Positions 18,012 through 26,154 of a stretch of DNA of 64,000 nucleotides are shown one piece after another (the stretch's first letter is position 1; every line of letters starts with the position of its first letter). The stretch covers positions 17,124 through 81,123 of the forward strand of contig NZ_JBOBFT010000018.1 of the NCBI RefSeq assembly GCF_050587525.1. The letters are read 5' to 3'. The translations under genes were made by a program, and so were the position numbers. The notes beneath the pieces were generated by a model that saw nothing but the letters and a program-made list of their open reading frames with translations, had not been told where the DNA came from and ran no database searches. The DNA is from Plantibacter sp050587525 (GTDB taxonomy: Bacteria > Actinomycetota > Actinomycetes > Actinomycetales > Microbacteriaceae).

Positions 18012-19576
18012 CGTTCGCACTCGTGCCCACGCCGCGCTCGGTCGCGGAACTCCCGGACGGGCCGTTCGTCCTCCACGCCGGGACGACGATATCGGCCGCA
18101 CCGCAACTGGCGGAAGCGGCCGAAGTGCTCGCGGAGCTCCTCCGCCCGGCCACAGGACTCCCGCTGCACGCGAGCCGACGCGGCGACATCGAGTTCCATC
18201 AGGGACCCGTCGCCGGGACCGGGCCGGAAGCGTACGAGCTGACGGTGCGGCACGACCGGGTCCGGATCGTGGCCTCAGACCGGCTCGGTGCCTTGCGCGC
18301 CGTCCAGACGTTCCGTCAGCTGCTGCCTCCGGAGGTCTTCTCGCGTGAACCGGTCAACGGTGTCGAGTGGAACGCTCCTGCGGTGCACATCGACGACCAC
18401 CCGGAACACCGGTGGCGCGGGGCCCACCTCGACGTCGTGAGGCACATGATGCCGATTGAGTTCGTGCACCGGTTCATCGATCTGCTCGCGCTGCACAAGC
18501 TGAACCGCCTGCACCTCCACCTCACCGACGATCAAGGCTGGCGATTCGAGGTGACCGCGTATCCGCTGCTCACCGAGATCGGCGCCTGGCGTCCGGGGAC
18601 CGTCGTCGGCGTGCACGTGCCGCCCTGGCAGGACGACGGGCCGCACGACGGCATCCCACACGGAGGGTTCTACACGCGCGCGGACATGACCGGCGTCATC
18701 GAACATGCCAGACGACTCGGCATCGAGGTCGTCCCCGAAATCGAGATGCCCGGCCACTCGCAAGCCGCCATCGCTGCGTATCCATCGCTCGGCAACGGCA
18801 TCGAGATCGGTGTCGGCACCGGCTGGGGAGTGTCACCGCACATCCTGTCCGTCGCCGATCGGACACTCGACTTCTGCCGGGACGTGCTCGACGAGGTGTT
18901 CGACGTCTTCCCGTCCGAATTCGTCCACCTGGGCGCCGACGAGGTGCCGAAGGACGAGTGGCGCTCGAGCGAGCTCGCACAGGCGAGGATGCGCGAACAC
19001 GGCCTCCGGACCGAAGACGAACTGCAGAGCTGGTTCATGCGTCGGATGACGGAGTTCGTCCACAGCCGTGGCCGACGCGCCATCGGATGGGACGAGATCC
19101 TCGACGGAGGTTTGCCTGCGGGCGCGGCCGTCATGTCCTGGCGAGGCGAGAGCGGAGGCATCGCCGCGGCTGAACTCGGACACGACGTCGTGATGGCCCC
19201 GTTCGATCAGACGTACTTCGACTACTACCAGGGCGATCCGGCGAACGAACCGCTCGCCCACGGCACGATCATCGACGTGGCCTCCGTCCACCGTTACCGT
19301 CCGGTGCCCGTCTCGCTCGATCCGACGGCGCGCGCCCACGTCATCGGCGCACAGTTCCAGCTGTGGACGGAGTACATGTCGACGCCGGAACACGTCGAGT
19401 ACATGGCGTTCCCACGAGCGTGCGCGTTCGCGGACGTCGTGTGGGGCTCGCCGGTCGATGGCGACGAATTCCACCGTTCCACGCTCCCCGCCCATATCGT
19501 GAGACTCGATCTGCTCCGCGTCAACACGCATCCGTTCGCCGGGGAGACCGTCGAGCCGGCGACGGCACGACGCTGA
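18008..19576 (+). CDS. GH20 beta-N-acetylhexosaminidase
   Basis: The 522-residue protein starts with the alpha/beta GH20b domain (~1-130), followed by the catalytic barrel. HLHLTDDQGWRFE contains a substrate-binding region, and HLGADEVPKDEW has the catalytic pair Asp311-Glu312 of substrate-assisted catalysis, which requires a 2-acetamido group. MSWRGESGG and WTEYMSTPEHVEYMAFPRACAFADVVW match later barrel strands. There is no signal peptide, so it works on imported oligosaccharides. It is the firmest evidence that the locus handles N-acetylhexosamine residues. Confidence 0.93.
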   Translation: MTFALVPTPRSVAELPDGPFVLHAGTTISAAPQLAEAAEVLAELLRPATGLPLHASRRGDIEFHQGPVAGTGPEAYELTVRHDRVRIVASDRLGALRAVQTFRQLLPPEVFSREPVNGVEWNAPAVHIDDHPEHRWRGAHLDVVRHMMPIEFVHRFIDLLALHKLNRLHLHLTDDQGWRFEVTAYPLLTEIGAWRPGTVVGVHVPPWQDDGPHDGIPHGGFYTRADMTGVIEHARRLGIEVVPEIEMPGHSQAAIAAYPSLGNGIEIGVGTGWGVSPHILSVADRTLDFCRDVLDEVFDVFPSEFVHLGADEVPKDEWRSSELAQARMREHGLRTEDELQSWFMRRMTEFVHSRGRRAIGWDEILDGGLPAGAAVMSWRGESGGIAAAELGHDVVMAPFDQTYFDYYQGDPANEPLAHGTIIDVASVHRYRPVPVSLDPTARAHVIGAQFQLWTEYMSTPEHVEYMAFPRACAFADVVWGSPVDGDEFHRSTLPAHIVRLDLLRVNTHPFAGETVEPATARR

Positions 19577-19578
19577 CC

Positions 19579-20556
19579 ATGGTGGGCATACCGCTCAGCA
19601 TCGTGGATTCGACGGTCGATGGAGACCGCATCCTGGAGATCGTCGACGACTGCGTCCGGCTCCGCATCAACGTCGACCACGGCGCCCACCTCTTCCATCT
19701 GGAAGATGTGCGCTCGGGGACCCAACTGCTCTACACGGACCCCGCTGGTTCGCGCGACTACGCGGTCGGCGGCTGGTACGAGCTCTTCCCGAACGCCGGA
19801 CCTGCCTGCGACTTCGGCGGGTCGTCCATCACCCGGCACGGCGACGTGCAGCATCGGCCGTGGACGGTCGACGTCGAAGCCGATGACGGGAACGAGGTCG
19901 TCATCCGATTGCGCACGACGAGCCGCGACCTGCCGTTCTCGATCGAGAAACGGGTCGCCGTCCGAGCCTCGTCGGGTCGGATCCGTCTCGATGAGCGGAT
20001 CGCGCGCCACCAGGACGGTGCCGCAGACACCGCCGACGAGCTGCCCTACCTGTGGGGGCAGCACGTCACCTTCGGCTTGCCGTTCCTCGAGGGTGCTGTG
20101 TTCGAACTGCCTGGGGGAGAGCTGCACGGGTCCGTGGACGACAGCGGGTCCGGCGATGCTCGCACTGAGACGCGGGGCCCGCTCGGAGCATTCCCGGTGA
20201 GTGACGGGACTTCGATGGATCTCACGCGCTTCCCCACCGGGCCGTTCGACGCGATGCTGTTCAGCGATCGCCTCGCGTCCGGCGCCGCGACAGTGCGGAA
20301 TCCGCGGCTCGGCATCGCCGCCCGCCTCACCTGGGACATCGATGCGTACCCGTACCTCTGGTTCTGGGGAACCCGGTCCGCGGACGTCGACGGGCTCACC
20401 GCGTGCGCGATCGAACCGCAGGCGTCGGACATCCCCAGTCTCGCGGACGCACACACCGACGGACGTGCGCCGGTGCTCGCTCGCGGCGGCGAACGGTCCT
20501 CGTGGATCGAACTCACGCTCTCCGTAGACTCCTCGCCCGGCATCGCGGACGAGTGA
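19579..20556 (+). CDS. Aldose-1-epimerase-like (galactose mutarotase-fold) protein
   Basis: The 325-residue beta-rich protein resembles mutarotase-like proteins: a GGWYELFPNAGPAC block near residue 70, PYLWGQHVTFGLPF containing the His expected around the active site, and AYPYLWFWGTR towards the end. It begins 2 bp after the GH20 stop, so it is part of the same operon. It may interconvert anomers of the released sugar, or only bind sugar. No membrane or signal segment is present. Confidence 0.7.
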   Translation: MVGIPLSIVDSTVDGDRILEIVDDCVRLRINVDHGAHLFHLEDVRSGTQLLYTDPAGSRDYAVGGWYELFPNAGPACDFGGSSITRHGDVQHRPWTVDVEADDGNEVVIRLRTTSRDLPFSIEKRVAVRASSGRIRLDERIARHQDGAADTADELPYLWGQHVTFGLPFLEGAVFELPGGELHGSVDDSGSGDARTETRGPLGAFPVSDGTSMDLTRFPTGPFDAMLFSDRLASGAATVRNPRLGIAARLTWDIDAYPYLWFWGTRSADVDGLTACAIEPQASDIPSLADAHTDGRAPVLARGGERSSWIELTLSVDSSPGIADE

Positions 20557-20592
20557 ACCCCTTCACGCTGACCCCGAATCAGAAAGCACACC

Positions 20593-21546
20593 ATGTCGAA
20601 CGATGAACGCACGATCCTCGCCATCGACCTCGGAAAGACCTCGTGTCGTGCCAGGGCCACCACCCGGGTGGACGGGCGACTCAAAGTGATCGCCGAAGCT
20701 CGCGGCGATGGGGCCCCCGGAGTCGCGGACGAAGACGGTATCGCGTGGTCCGTCTCGGCCATCGCGGACACGATCGCATCCTTCGACGATGACGTGCTTG
20801 CACTCCTCTCCGGCGTGGGCGTGGGCGCCGCAGGAGTCGAGGCCGCTCCGCACGAGGTGCATGAGCTGGTGAGCAGATTGACCGAGATCTTCCAGGCCCC
20901 CGTCACCGTTGTGAACGATGCGCTCGCAGCCCACGCCGGTGCGTTCGCAGGTGGCGCGGGAACGGTGCTCATCGCGGGGACCGGGGCAGTCGTCTTCGAT
21001 GTAGCGGCCGATGGCGTCGTGCGACAGATCGACGGATGGGGGCCGTGGCTCGGCGATGAGGGGAGCGGGCGGTGGATTGGTCAGCAGGGACTCGAAGCTG
21101 CGCTTCGCGCGGTGGACGGGCGCGGGCCGGCGACGGCATTGGCGCAGGACGCGGCAGCGGTCGCGGGCGGCACCGCCGCCCTTCCGATGTGGGTCGGTCG
21201 AGGCGGATCGCCCGCGCGCCGGCTGGGCATGTTCGCACCCACCGTCATTGCCAGAGCCGAGCAGGGGGACGCGGTCGCCGTCTCGGTCGTGGATCGTGCC
21301 TGTCGACGCCTCGCGACGAGCGCGAAGGCGGCCGGCACTGGATCCGCGTGCGTGGTCGGAGGCCTGACAGAGCATCCATTCTTCTCCGCAAGACTCACGA
21401 CCGCGATGCGGTCGGTCGGTGTGGATCGTGTCCGCCCGCTCGGGGATGCTCTCGACGGCGCGCGTCTCATCGCGATCGATGAGACGATCACGTTCGGGGG
21501 TCACGTGACGCGGTCGTTGCGCTCACCGAATCTCGCCGAGGCCTGA
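20593..21546 (+). CDS. BadF/BadG/BcrA/BcrD-type sugar kinase (N-acetylglucosamine-kinase-like)
   Basis: The 317-residue ASKHA-fold protein has the first phosphate motif LAIDLGKTSCRAR, VNDALAAHAGAF with the catalytic Asp, AGTGAVVFD as the second phosphate loop, and WGPWLGDEGSGRWIG, typical of eukaryotic-type GlcNAc kinases and their bacterial relatives. It is the last gene of the long operon (36-bp gap) and would phosphorylate the amino sugar released by GH20. No GlcNAc-6-phosphate deacetylase (NagA) or NagB is encoded here. Confidence 0.85.
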   Translation: MSNDERTILAIDLGKTSCRARATTRVDGRLKVIAEARGDGAPGVADEDGIAWSVSAIADTIASFDDDVLALLSGVGVGAAGVEAAPHEVHELVSRLTEIFQAPVTVVNDALAAHAGAFAGGAGTVLIAGTGAVVFDVAADGVVRQIDGWGPWLGDEGSGRWIGQQGLEAALRAVDGRGPATALAQDAAAVAGGTAALPMWVGRGGSPARRLGMFAPTVIARAEQGDAVAVSVVDRACRRLATSAKAAGTGSACVVGGLTEHPFFSARLTTAMRSVGVDRVRPLGDALDGARLIAIDETITFGGHVTRSLRSPNLAEA

Positions 21547-21566
21547 TCGGCCGGACTGCCTGCCTT

Positions 21567-21587
21567 CCGCCCATATTCGTCGGGCGG
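21567..21587. terminator. hairpin after the kinase gene
   Basis: CCGCCC and GGGCGG pair around ATATTCGTC, between the convergent kinase and HxlR genes. The stem is only 6 bp and no T-tract follows. Confidence 0.4.
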
Positions 21588-21631
21588 CGGCGGGAGCCGG
21601 GTGGGGCGACGTCGGAGCTCCGGGGAACTCC

Positions 21632-22123
21632 TCAGCTGCCTCGCGGCTTCCGTTTCCTCTGAGCGGACGCATCGAACTGCTCGCGGCTCTCGATCACGGA
21701 GTCGTAGCTGCTCATCGCCCACCGCGCGAGAGCGACAGCCGGCCCGATCAACGTCGAGCCGGTGGGGGTGAGCTCGTACTCGACGCGAGGCGGCACTTCG
21801 GCGTGTGCTGTGCGGATCACGAGGCCGTCGCGCTCGAGGCGCCGGAGGGTGACCGTGAGCATCCGTTGCGAAATGCCGGGGGTGTGGCGCTGCAGCTCAC
21901 CGAACCGCAAGCGGGTACCGGCGTCGAGGGCGCCGACGACCAGGAGTGCCCACTTGTCTCCCACATGACTCAGGATGCTTCGGATCTCTTCACCGCGCCC
22001 TGCGAGGTCGCACGCGTGTTCGTAGTCTGAGACGGCGGTCTCCGCATCGGATGGATGGTCGACGACGTCAGGATCGTCGGTGGTCGCTCGGGCGGAGCCT
22101 TCGAGAGCGATCGGCTGGGTCAT
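21632..22123 (-). CDS. HxlR-family transcriptional regulator
   Basis: The 163-residue winged-helix protein has the HxlR signature at residues ~50-145: ILSHVGDKWALLVVGAL, FGELQRHTPGISQRMLTVTLRRLERDGLV, and the wing PPRVEYELTPTG. The central Cys found in the HypR/YodB sensors is not at the usual place, but a Cys occurs at CDLAGRG before the HTH and could sense thiol stress. It is divergent from the DoxX gene with an inverted repeat between them. Confidence 0.92.
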   Translation of the reverse strand: MTQPIALEGSARATTDDPDVVDHPSDAETAVSDYEHACDLAGRGEEIRSILSHVGDKWALLVVGALDAGTRLRFGELQRHTPGISQRMLTVTLRRLERDGLVIRTAHAEVPPRVEYELTPTGSTLIGPAVALARWAMSSYDSVIESREQFDASAQRKRKPRGS

Positions 22124-22192
22124 GGTGCACCTTCCTGCGCCTTGCGCACACGCGTGTGCCTTTTGTAACCGATCTGAAAGTCACTCATGATC

Positions 22193-22213
22193 AGTTACAC
22201 ACTAACCGTAACT
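22193..22213. promoter_or_regulatory. putative HxlR operator
   Basis: AGTTAC and GTAACT are perfect inverted arms around nine bases. A third GTAAC half site lies at 22165. They sit between the divergent HxlR and DoxX genes, at the usual place for autoregulation. Confidence 0.55.
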
Positions 22214-22230
22214 AATGAAATGGATTCCGT

Positions 22231-22575
22231 ATGAACATCGTCCTCTGGGTCGTCCAGATCCTGCTCGCCGTCGGCTTCGTCGCGATCGGATCGATGAAAA
22301 TCGTGATGTCCGGCGGCAAGATTCGCACCACCTACGGAACAGCGCCGTGGCTCATCCGCTTGCTCGGAACCGCTGAGGTCCTCGGGGCCATCGGCCTCAT
22401 CCTGCCGGGGCTCACCGGCATCGCCCCGTTCCTCACCCCGCTCGCTGCCACGGGCCTCGCCATCGTGATGGTCGGTGCACTCGCCGTCCACGTGCGGCGC
22501 AAGGAGTTCGCTTCCCTCGCAGTACCGGCGGTGTTCCTGATCCTCACGATCGTGGTCGCCTGTGCGCGGTTCTGA
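22231..22575 (+). CDS. DoxX-family membrane protein
   Basis: The 114-residue protein has four predicted membrane helices, with the family pattern IVLWVVQILLAVGFVAIGSMKI, WLIRLLGTAEVLGAIGLILPG and VMVGALAVHVRRKE. DoxX-like proteins are often controlled by HxlR regulators and linked to redox or electrophile stress; the molecular role is unclear. Divergent transcription from the HxlR gene supports a shared regulon. Confidence 0.9.
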   Translation: MNIVLWVVQILLAVGFVAIGSMKIVMSGGKIRTTYGTAPWLIRLLGTAEVLGAIGLILPGLTGIAPFLTPLAATGLAIVMVGALAVHVRRKEFASLAVPAVFLILTIVVACARF

Positions 22576-22731
22576 CCGTTCGCGTTCTGACGTGCGGAGC
22601 GGTGAGCCCTCGTCGGAGCGATGCGCCGACGCTGCGCGGCCGTGTTGCGCGACCGGGAGACGGTGACATCCGGAGTGCGTCACACTTCGACGCGGAGGAA
22701 GACCCGCCGCTCCGTCGTGGTTGCGAGGTGC

Positions 22732-23646
22732 ATGGTGAACAGATTCCTGGTGCATGATTCCTTCGGCGGCGTGGAGGTGCTCCGCCTCGAGCGGGGCGTG
22801 ATCCCGGAGCCGGGCGACGGGGAGATCCGGATCAGGATCACCGTTGCGGGGCTCAACCCCGTCGACTGGCAGATCCTCGCTTCGGAGGAACTGGCCGGCG
22901 CGTTCGGAGTGGTGCTCCCGTCAGGGTTCGGCAACGACTTCGCGGGAATCATCGATGCGGTCGGGCGCGACGTCAGCGGATGGTCGGTCGGAGAACGGGT
23001 GTTCGGGGGTCTCCGCGGCTCTGCGCTGGCGGACTTCGCCGTCGTCGCTGCGGATGACCGGCACCTGCACCGCACCCCGGCGGAGACCCCCGACCTGGTC
23101 GCCGGAGTCATCGACATCGCGGGTCGAACGGCGAGTGCTGTGATCGACGCGCTCGCCCTCGACCGGTCGGACGTCGTCCTCATCGGCGCCGCCGGGGGCG
23201 GCGTCGGCACGATCGTGACGCAACGTGCGGTGGCGACGGGCGCGCGGGTCCTCGGAACCGGCTCGGCCGCATCCGCCCCGTATCTCCGCTCGCTCGGAGC
23301 GGAACCGGTCGAGTACGGGGCAGGCCTCGCCGACCGCGTCAGGGCAGTGTCCCCGAACGGCGTCACGGCCGCCGCGGACCTCTTCGGCATCGATACGGCG
23401 CTCGCCGCGCTCGAGCTCGGCGCCGACCGGGTCGTGACCATCGAAGCCGACGACCCGCCGGCCGGCGTACGGCCGATCAACGGCTCCGATGCGCGTGTCG
23501 GAGCGCTGGAGGAACTCGTGCGGCTCGTCGGCGACGGAAGGATCAGCGTGCCCGTCGCGGCCACCTTCCCGCTGGAGCAGTACGGCGCGGCCATCGAGCG
23601 TCAACGGTCGCGTCATGTGCAGGGGAAGATCGCCGTCGTCCTCTGA
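22732..23646 (+). CDS. Zinc-independent MDR oxidoreductase, quinone-oxidoreductase-like
   Basis: The 304-residue protein has the MDR layout without zinc ligands: GLNPVDWQIL, PSGFGNDFAGIIDAVG, SVGERVFGG and a nucleotide-binding AAGGGVGTIV. These mark NADPH:quinone reductase/crotonyl-type members. The start is placed at the ATG at 22732 (GAGG upstream); the open frame before it encodes only Arg-rich sequence. It may be regulated with DoxX, 157 bp upstream. It is convergent with the lipocalin-like gene, with a 12-bp palindrome GGCCACGTGGCC at 23658 between the stops. Confidence 0.88.
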   Translation: MVNRFLVHDSFGGVEVLRLERGVIPEPGDGEIRIRITVAGLNPVDWQILASEELAGAFGVVLPSGFGNDFAGIIDAVGRDVSGWSVGERVFGGLRGSALADFAVVAADDRHLHRTPAETPDLVAGVIDIAGRTASAVIDALALDRSDVVLIGAAGGGVGTIVTQRAVATGARVLGTGSAASAPYLRSLGAEPVEYGAGLADRVRAVSPNGVTAAADLFGIDTALAALELGADRVVTIEADDPPAGVRPINGSDARVGALEELVRLVGDGRISVPVAATFPLEQYGAAIERQRSRHVQGKIAVVL

Positions 23647-23688
23647 ACGACCTCGTCGGCCACGTGGCCCCGGAACGCATCGCGATCC

Positions 23689-24768
23689 TCAGCGGGCGTG
23701 CCCGAAGTACATCAGCTCCCAGATGGCCGGCTGGCTGTACTCGTCGACGAGCGCGTCCCCACGGAAGTGCTGCACGCTGCACGGACCCGTGAACCGAAGG
23801 TACGCGCCGTCGAATCGGACCGCTTTTGCCGCGAGGCGCTTGAGGCCCGTGACGCCGTCGATCATGCGGTCCCTGGCCAGATCCCGCTCCCGCGTGAAGC
23901 TCACGACGTAGCGATCCGTGCCGTCGTCGTAGGTGTAGCTCGTCACGCGTGCGACGGGCTTGCCCGTGTGCTCATCCGTGTACACGCCATCGGTCGCGAA
24001 GGTGACCTCGTGCGAGTCGTCGGCGATGATCACGCCGTCCTTCGCGAGCATGAAGATCGGGATGGCCTCGTAGCCGTAGCGCTCATGGGCGGTGATGTAC
24101 GACGCGATGACCGTGTACGGCCCCGCTTCGCCGCGCGCCCAGTACCAGTCGTGGACGATGTCCATGAGGCCGACGTTGCCCCAGTTGTGGTCGTGGTAGC
24201 CGACACCGCTCGTCGTGTGCGACTCGCCGTCGATCGAGTACGTGGCCTCCACCCGCCCCTGCGGGACCGACGGCAGCCAGGAGAACTCCTTCGCGCGATC
24301 CTCGCCGAACAGCATGTATCCGGTTTCCGGTCGCCAGGAGGGAACGGTGCCGGTGAGCGTGACATCGACGGCGAGGCCTTCCACGTTCGCCGTGATGCGA
24401 TACGTGTGCAGGTCGCCCGAGAACCGGTTGTCGCCGATGCGCACGTCCGCACCATCGGTCGAGGCTGACCACTGATCTGGATCGAAATGGACGATCTTCG
24501 TGAAACTGCGGCCGTCGGCGAGATCGAGGTTCACGCGGATGATCGGGTCGAGGGGGTGGTTCGGGGAGGTGAGGTCCTTGTTCATGAACACCACGACCAG
24601 CTTCGCCCCGTCTTCCAGGTGCGCATCGAAGTACCACCACTCGTAGGTGCCCTTCCGGTTGTCGGTCCGGGCGCCGTCCTCCCATGCCCCGATGTGATCC
24701 GGCGCGAGGCCGAGGCGCTGGTAATCGGCGGGTGTGCCGGCGGTGACGGCGAGTGGTTGGTTCGACAT
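23689..24768 (-). CDS. CrtC/AttH-like lipocalin-fold protein
   Basis: The 359-residue protein has marks of the CrtC (carotenoid 1,2-hydratase)/AttH/Svf1 superfamily: TYEWWYFDAHLEDG near residue 42, GVGYHDHNWGN near residue 193, HDWYWARGEAGPYTV, and two successive lipocalin-like beta-domains. Family members include terpenoid hydratases, tyrosinase-cluster hydrolyases and fungal Diels-Alderases. It has no signal peptide. It is last in an operon headed by a TetR gene and directly follows a polytopic protein resembling membrane terpene cyclases (21 bp apart). A cyclase/hydratase partnership is an inference. Confidence 0.75.
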   Translation of the reverse strand: MSNQPLAVTAGTPADYQRLGLAPDHIGAWEDGARTDNRKGTYEWWYFDAHLEDGAKLVVVFMNKDLTSPNHPLDPIIRVNLDLADGRSFTKIVHFDPDQWSASTDGADVRIGDNRFSGDLHTYRITANVEGLAVDVTLTGTVPSWRPETGYMLFGEDRAKEFSWLPSVPQGRVEATYSIDGESHTTSGVGYHDHNWGNVGLMDIVHDWYWARGEAGPYTVIASYITAHERYGYEAIPIFMLAKDGVIIADDSHEVTFATDGVYTDEHTGKPVARVTSYTYDDGTDRYVVSFTRERDLARDRMIDGVTGLKRLAAKAVRFDGAYLRFTGPCSVQHFRGDALVDEYSQPAIWELMYFGHAR

Positions 24769-24789
24769 GGTCGTTCCTTTCTGTGACGG

Positions 24790-25467
24790 TCAGCCGAGTC
24801 GTGGCTGGTCGCCGATCGGTGCGGCGATCGCAGCCGCGGGGTCGAACCGCTCAGGGCGACGTTTCGCCCAGAGGAGCAGCCCGATGTAGGCGAGATCGAA
24901 GACGCTGCAGAGCAGGCCGATCCCGATCACGAAGAGTGAGCCGTTGATGAAGCCGAACAGGATCGTCGGCGCGAGCGTGCCGATCCACTTCGCGACCGCG
25001 ATCACGAGGCTCTGACCGCGTGCACCCCGGCGAGCGACGAACATCGCGATGAACAGACCCGACATGAGCAGGTTCTGCAGGAATGCGCTGTACTGCGCGG
25101 CCTTCATGCCCTCCATGCCGAACTCGGCGATGAACAGCCACTGGATGACGAACGAGCTCGCGACGATCGCGACGCCCCATCCGATGAAGAGCGGCTTGGA
25201 GACCAGCTTCGGGAACTCGCGACGCCCGAATCGGAAGAAGGTGAAGAGGATCACGACGTCGGCGAGCGCCCAGACGAGGTTCACGTACGCCTGGATCTGC
25301 GGGTCGTACACGAGGTCGTGCACGGCGTAGGTCCACTCCCAGGCGATGTTGAGGCCGAGCGCGGCGACGGGCATCGCGTAGGTCTTGTGGCGGAAGCCGA
25401 GACGGATGGCCTCGATGTAGACGATCGTCCAGGCGAGGCCGCTGAGGGCGGTGAGCAAGAGTTGCAC
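24790..25467 (-). CDS. Polytopic membrane protein resembling Pyr4/PaxB-type membrane terpene cyclases
   Basis: The 225-residue protein has about seven membrane helices. Two acidic residues lie inside helices: Glu in GLNIAWEWTYAVHD near residue 43, and Asp in LLCSVFDLAYIGLL near residue 203. These correspond in position to the essential helix acids of fungal Pyr4/AtmB/PaxB integral-membrane cyclases, which are of similar length (230-250 residues). The likeness is from pattern recognition only; another membrane family is possible. The GTG start has AGGAG eight bases upstream, and the TetR gene ends nine bases before it. Confidence 0.55.
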   Translation of the reverse strand: MQLLLTALSGLAWTIVYIEAIRLGFRHKTYAMPVAALGLNIAWEWTYAVHDLVYDPQIQAYVNLVWALADVVILFTFFRFGRREFPKLVSKPLFIGWGVAIVASSFVIQWLFIAEFGMEGMKAAQYSAFLQNLLMSGLFIAMFVARRGARGQSLVIAVAKWIGTLAPTILFGFINGSLFVIGIGLLCSVFDLAYIGLLLWAKRRPERFDPAAAIAAPIGDQPRLG

Positions 25468-25475
25468 GATGGCTC

Positions 25476-26075
25476 CTAGAGGGTTGGTGCGGCGAAGCGG
25501 TGGACGAGATCGGCGATGGCGTGCGCGAGGGCGGTGGCGTCGGAGTCGGCGTCGGCGTCGGCGGAATCGCCCCTGGCGAGGTGGCTGAGGATGAGGCCTT
25601 GGATGGCGGAGGCGACCACGAGTCCGGTCTCACGTCCGCCGACGTACCCGGTCAGGAGGTCGGCCAGGTGCCCGTCGAGCTCCCGGATGACCGGGCGGAG
25701 CGACTCGTCGTGGCTCGACGCGAGGATCATCTCGTAGACGGCGAGGGTGTCCTGGCGGCTCTGGCCGACGAGTGTCCTCGCGTGCCCGCCGGTGAGTTCC
25801 GGCAGGCGGTGCGGCTCGTCGCGATGCGCTTCCACGAGCGCGCGGAAGGCGAGGCCGATGCGCGAACCCGCATGATCGAAGCTCGCCTGCCGCAGTTCGG
25901 CGATGCCGGAGAAGTGATAGGTGACGGAGGCCAGTGAAACGCCCGCTTCCGCGGCGACCGCACGGTGGGTGAGGAGCCCGGAGCCGTTCGTCGCGATGAC
26001 GGCGACCGCCGCATCGAGGAGGAGCTCTCGGCGTGCGCGGCCCCGTTCGAGACGTCCATCCGGCTTCGTGTTCAC
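25476..26075 (-). CDS. TetR-family regulator of the lipocalin/membrane-cyclase operon
   Basis: The 199-residue protein has an N-terminal HTH at ~15-60 (RRELLLDAAVAVIATNG, THRAVAAEAGVSLASVTYHF). The C-terminal ligand domain is Ala/Asp-rich, with an Asp repeat DADADSDAT near the end. It is the first gene of the operon and is divergent from the flavodoxin-fold gene. A near-perfect palindrome at 26093 overlaps its start region, so it probably represses both directions. Confidence 0.9.
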   Translation of the reverse strand: MNTKPDGRLERGRARRELLLDAAVAVIATNGSGLLTHRAVAAEAGVSLASVTYHFSGIAELRQASFDHAGSRIGLAFRALVEAHRDEPHRLPELTGGHARTLVGQSRQDTLAVYEMILASSHDESLRPVIRELDGHLADLLTGYVGGRETGLVVASAIQGLILSHLARGDSADADADSDATALAHAIADLVHRFAAPTL

Positions 26076-26092
26076 TGCGAACTCCTAACTTC

Positions 26093-26108
26093 CGGTACAA
26101 ATGTACCG
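26093..26108. promoter_or_regulatory. palindromic TetR operator
   Basis: CGGTACAAATGTACCG has 7-bp arms (CGGTACA/TGTACCG) around AA. It lies between the divergent TetR and flavodoxin-fold oxidoreductase genes, 18 bp upstream of the TetR start codon. Confidence 0.7.
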
Positions 26109-26154
26109 TAATGTTGCAGCGTCCGCTACTGAACCGCTTGTGAACAGGAACCGC

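Noticed and set aside
23658..23669. GGCCACGTGGCC as a terminator or operator
   Set aside because: A 12-bp palindrome between convergent genes with no loop and no other support; mentioned only as a landmark.
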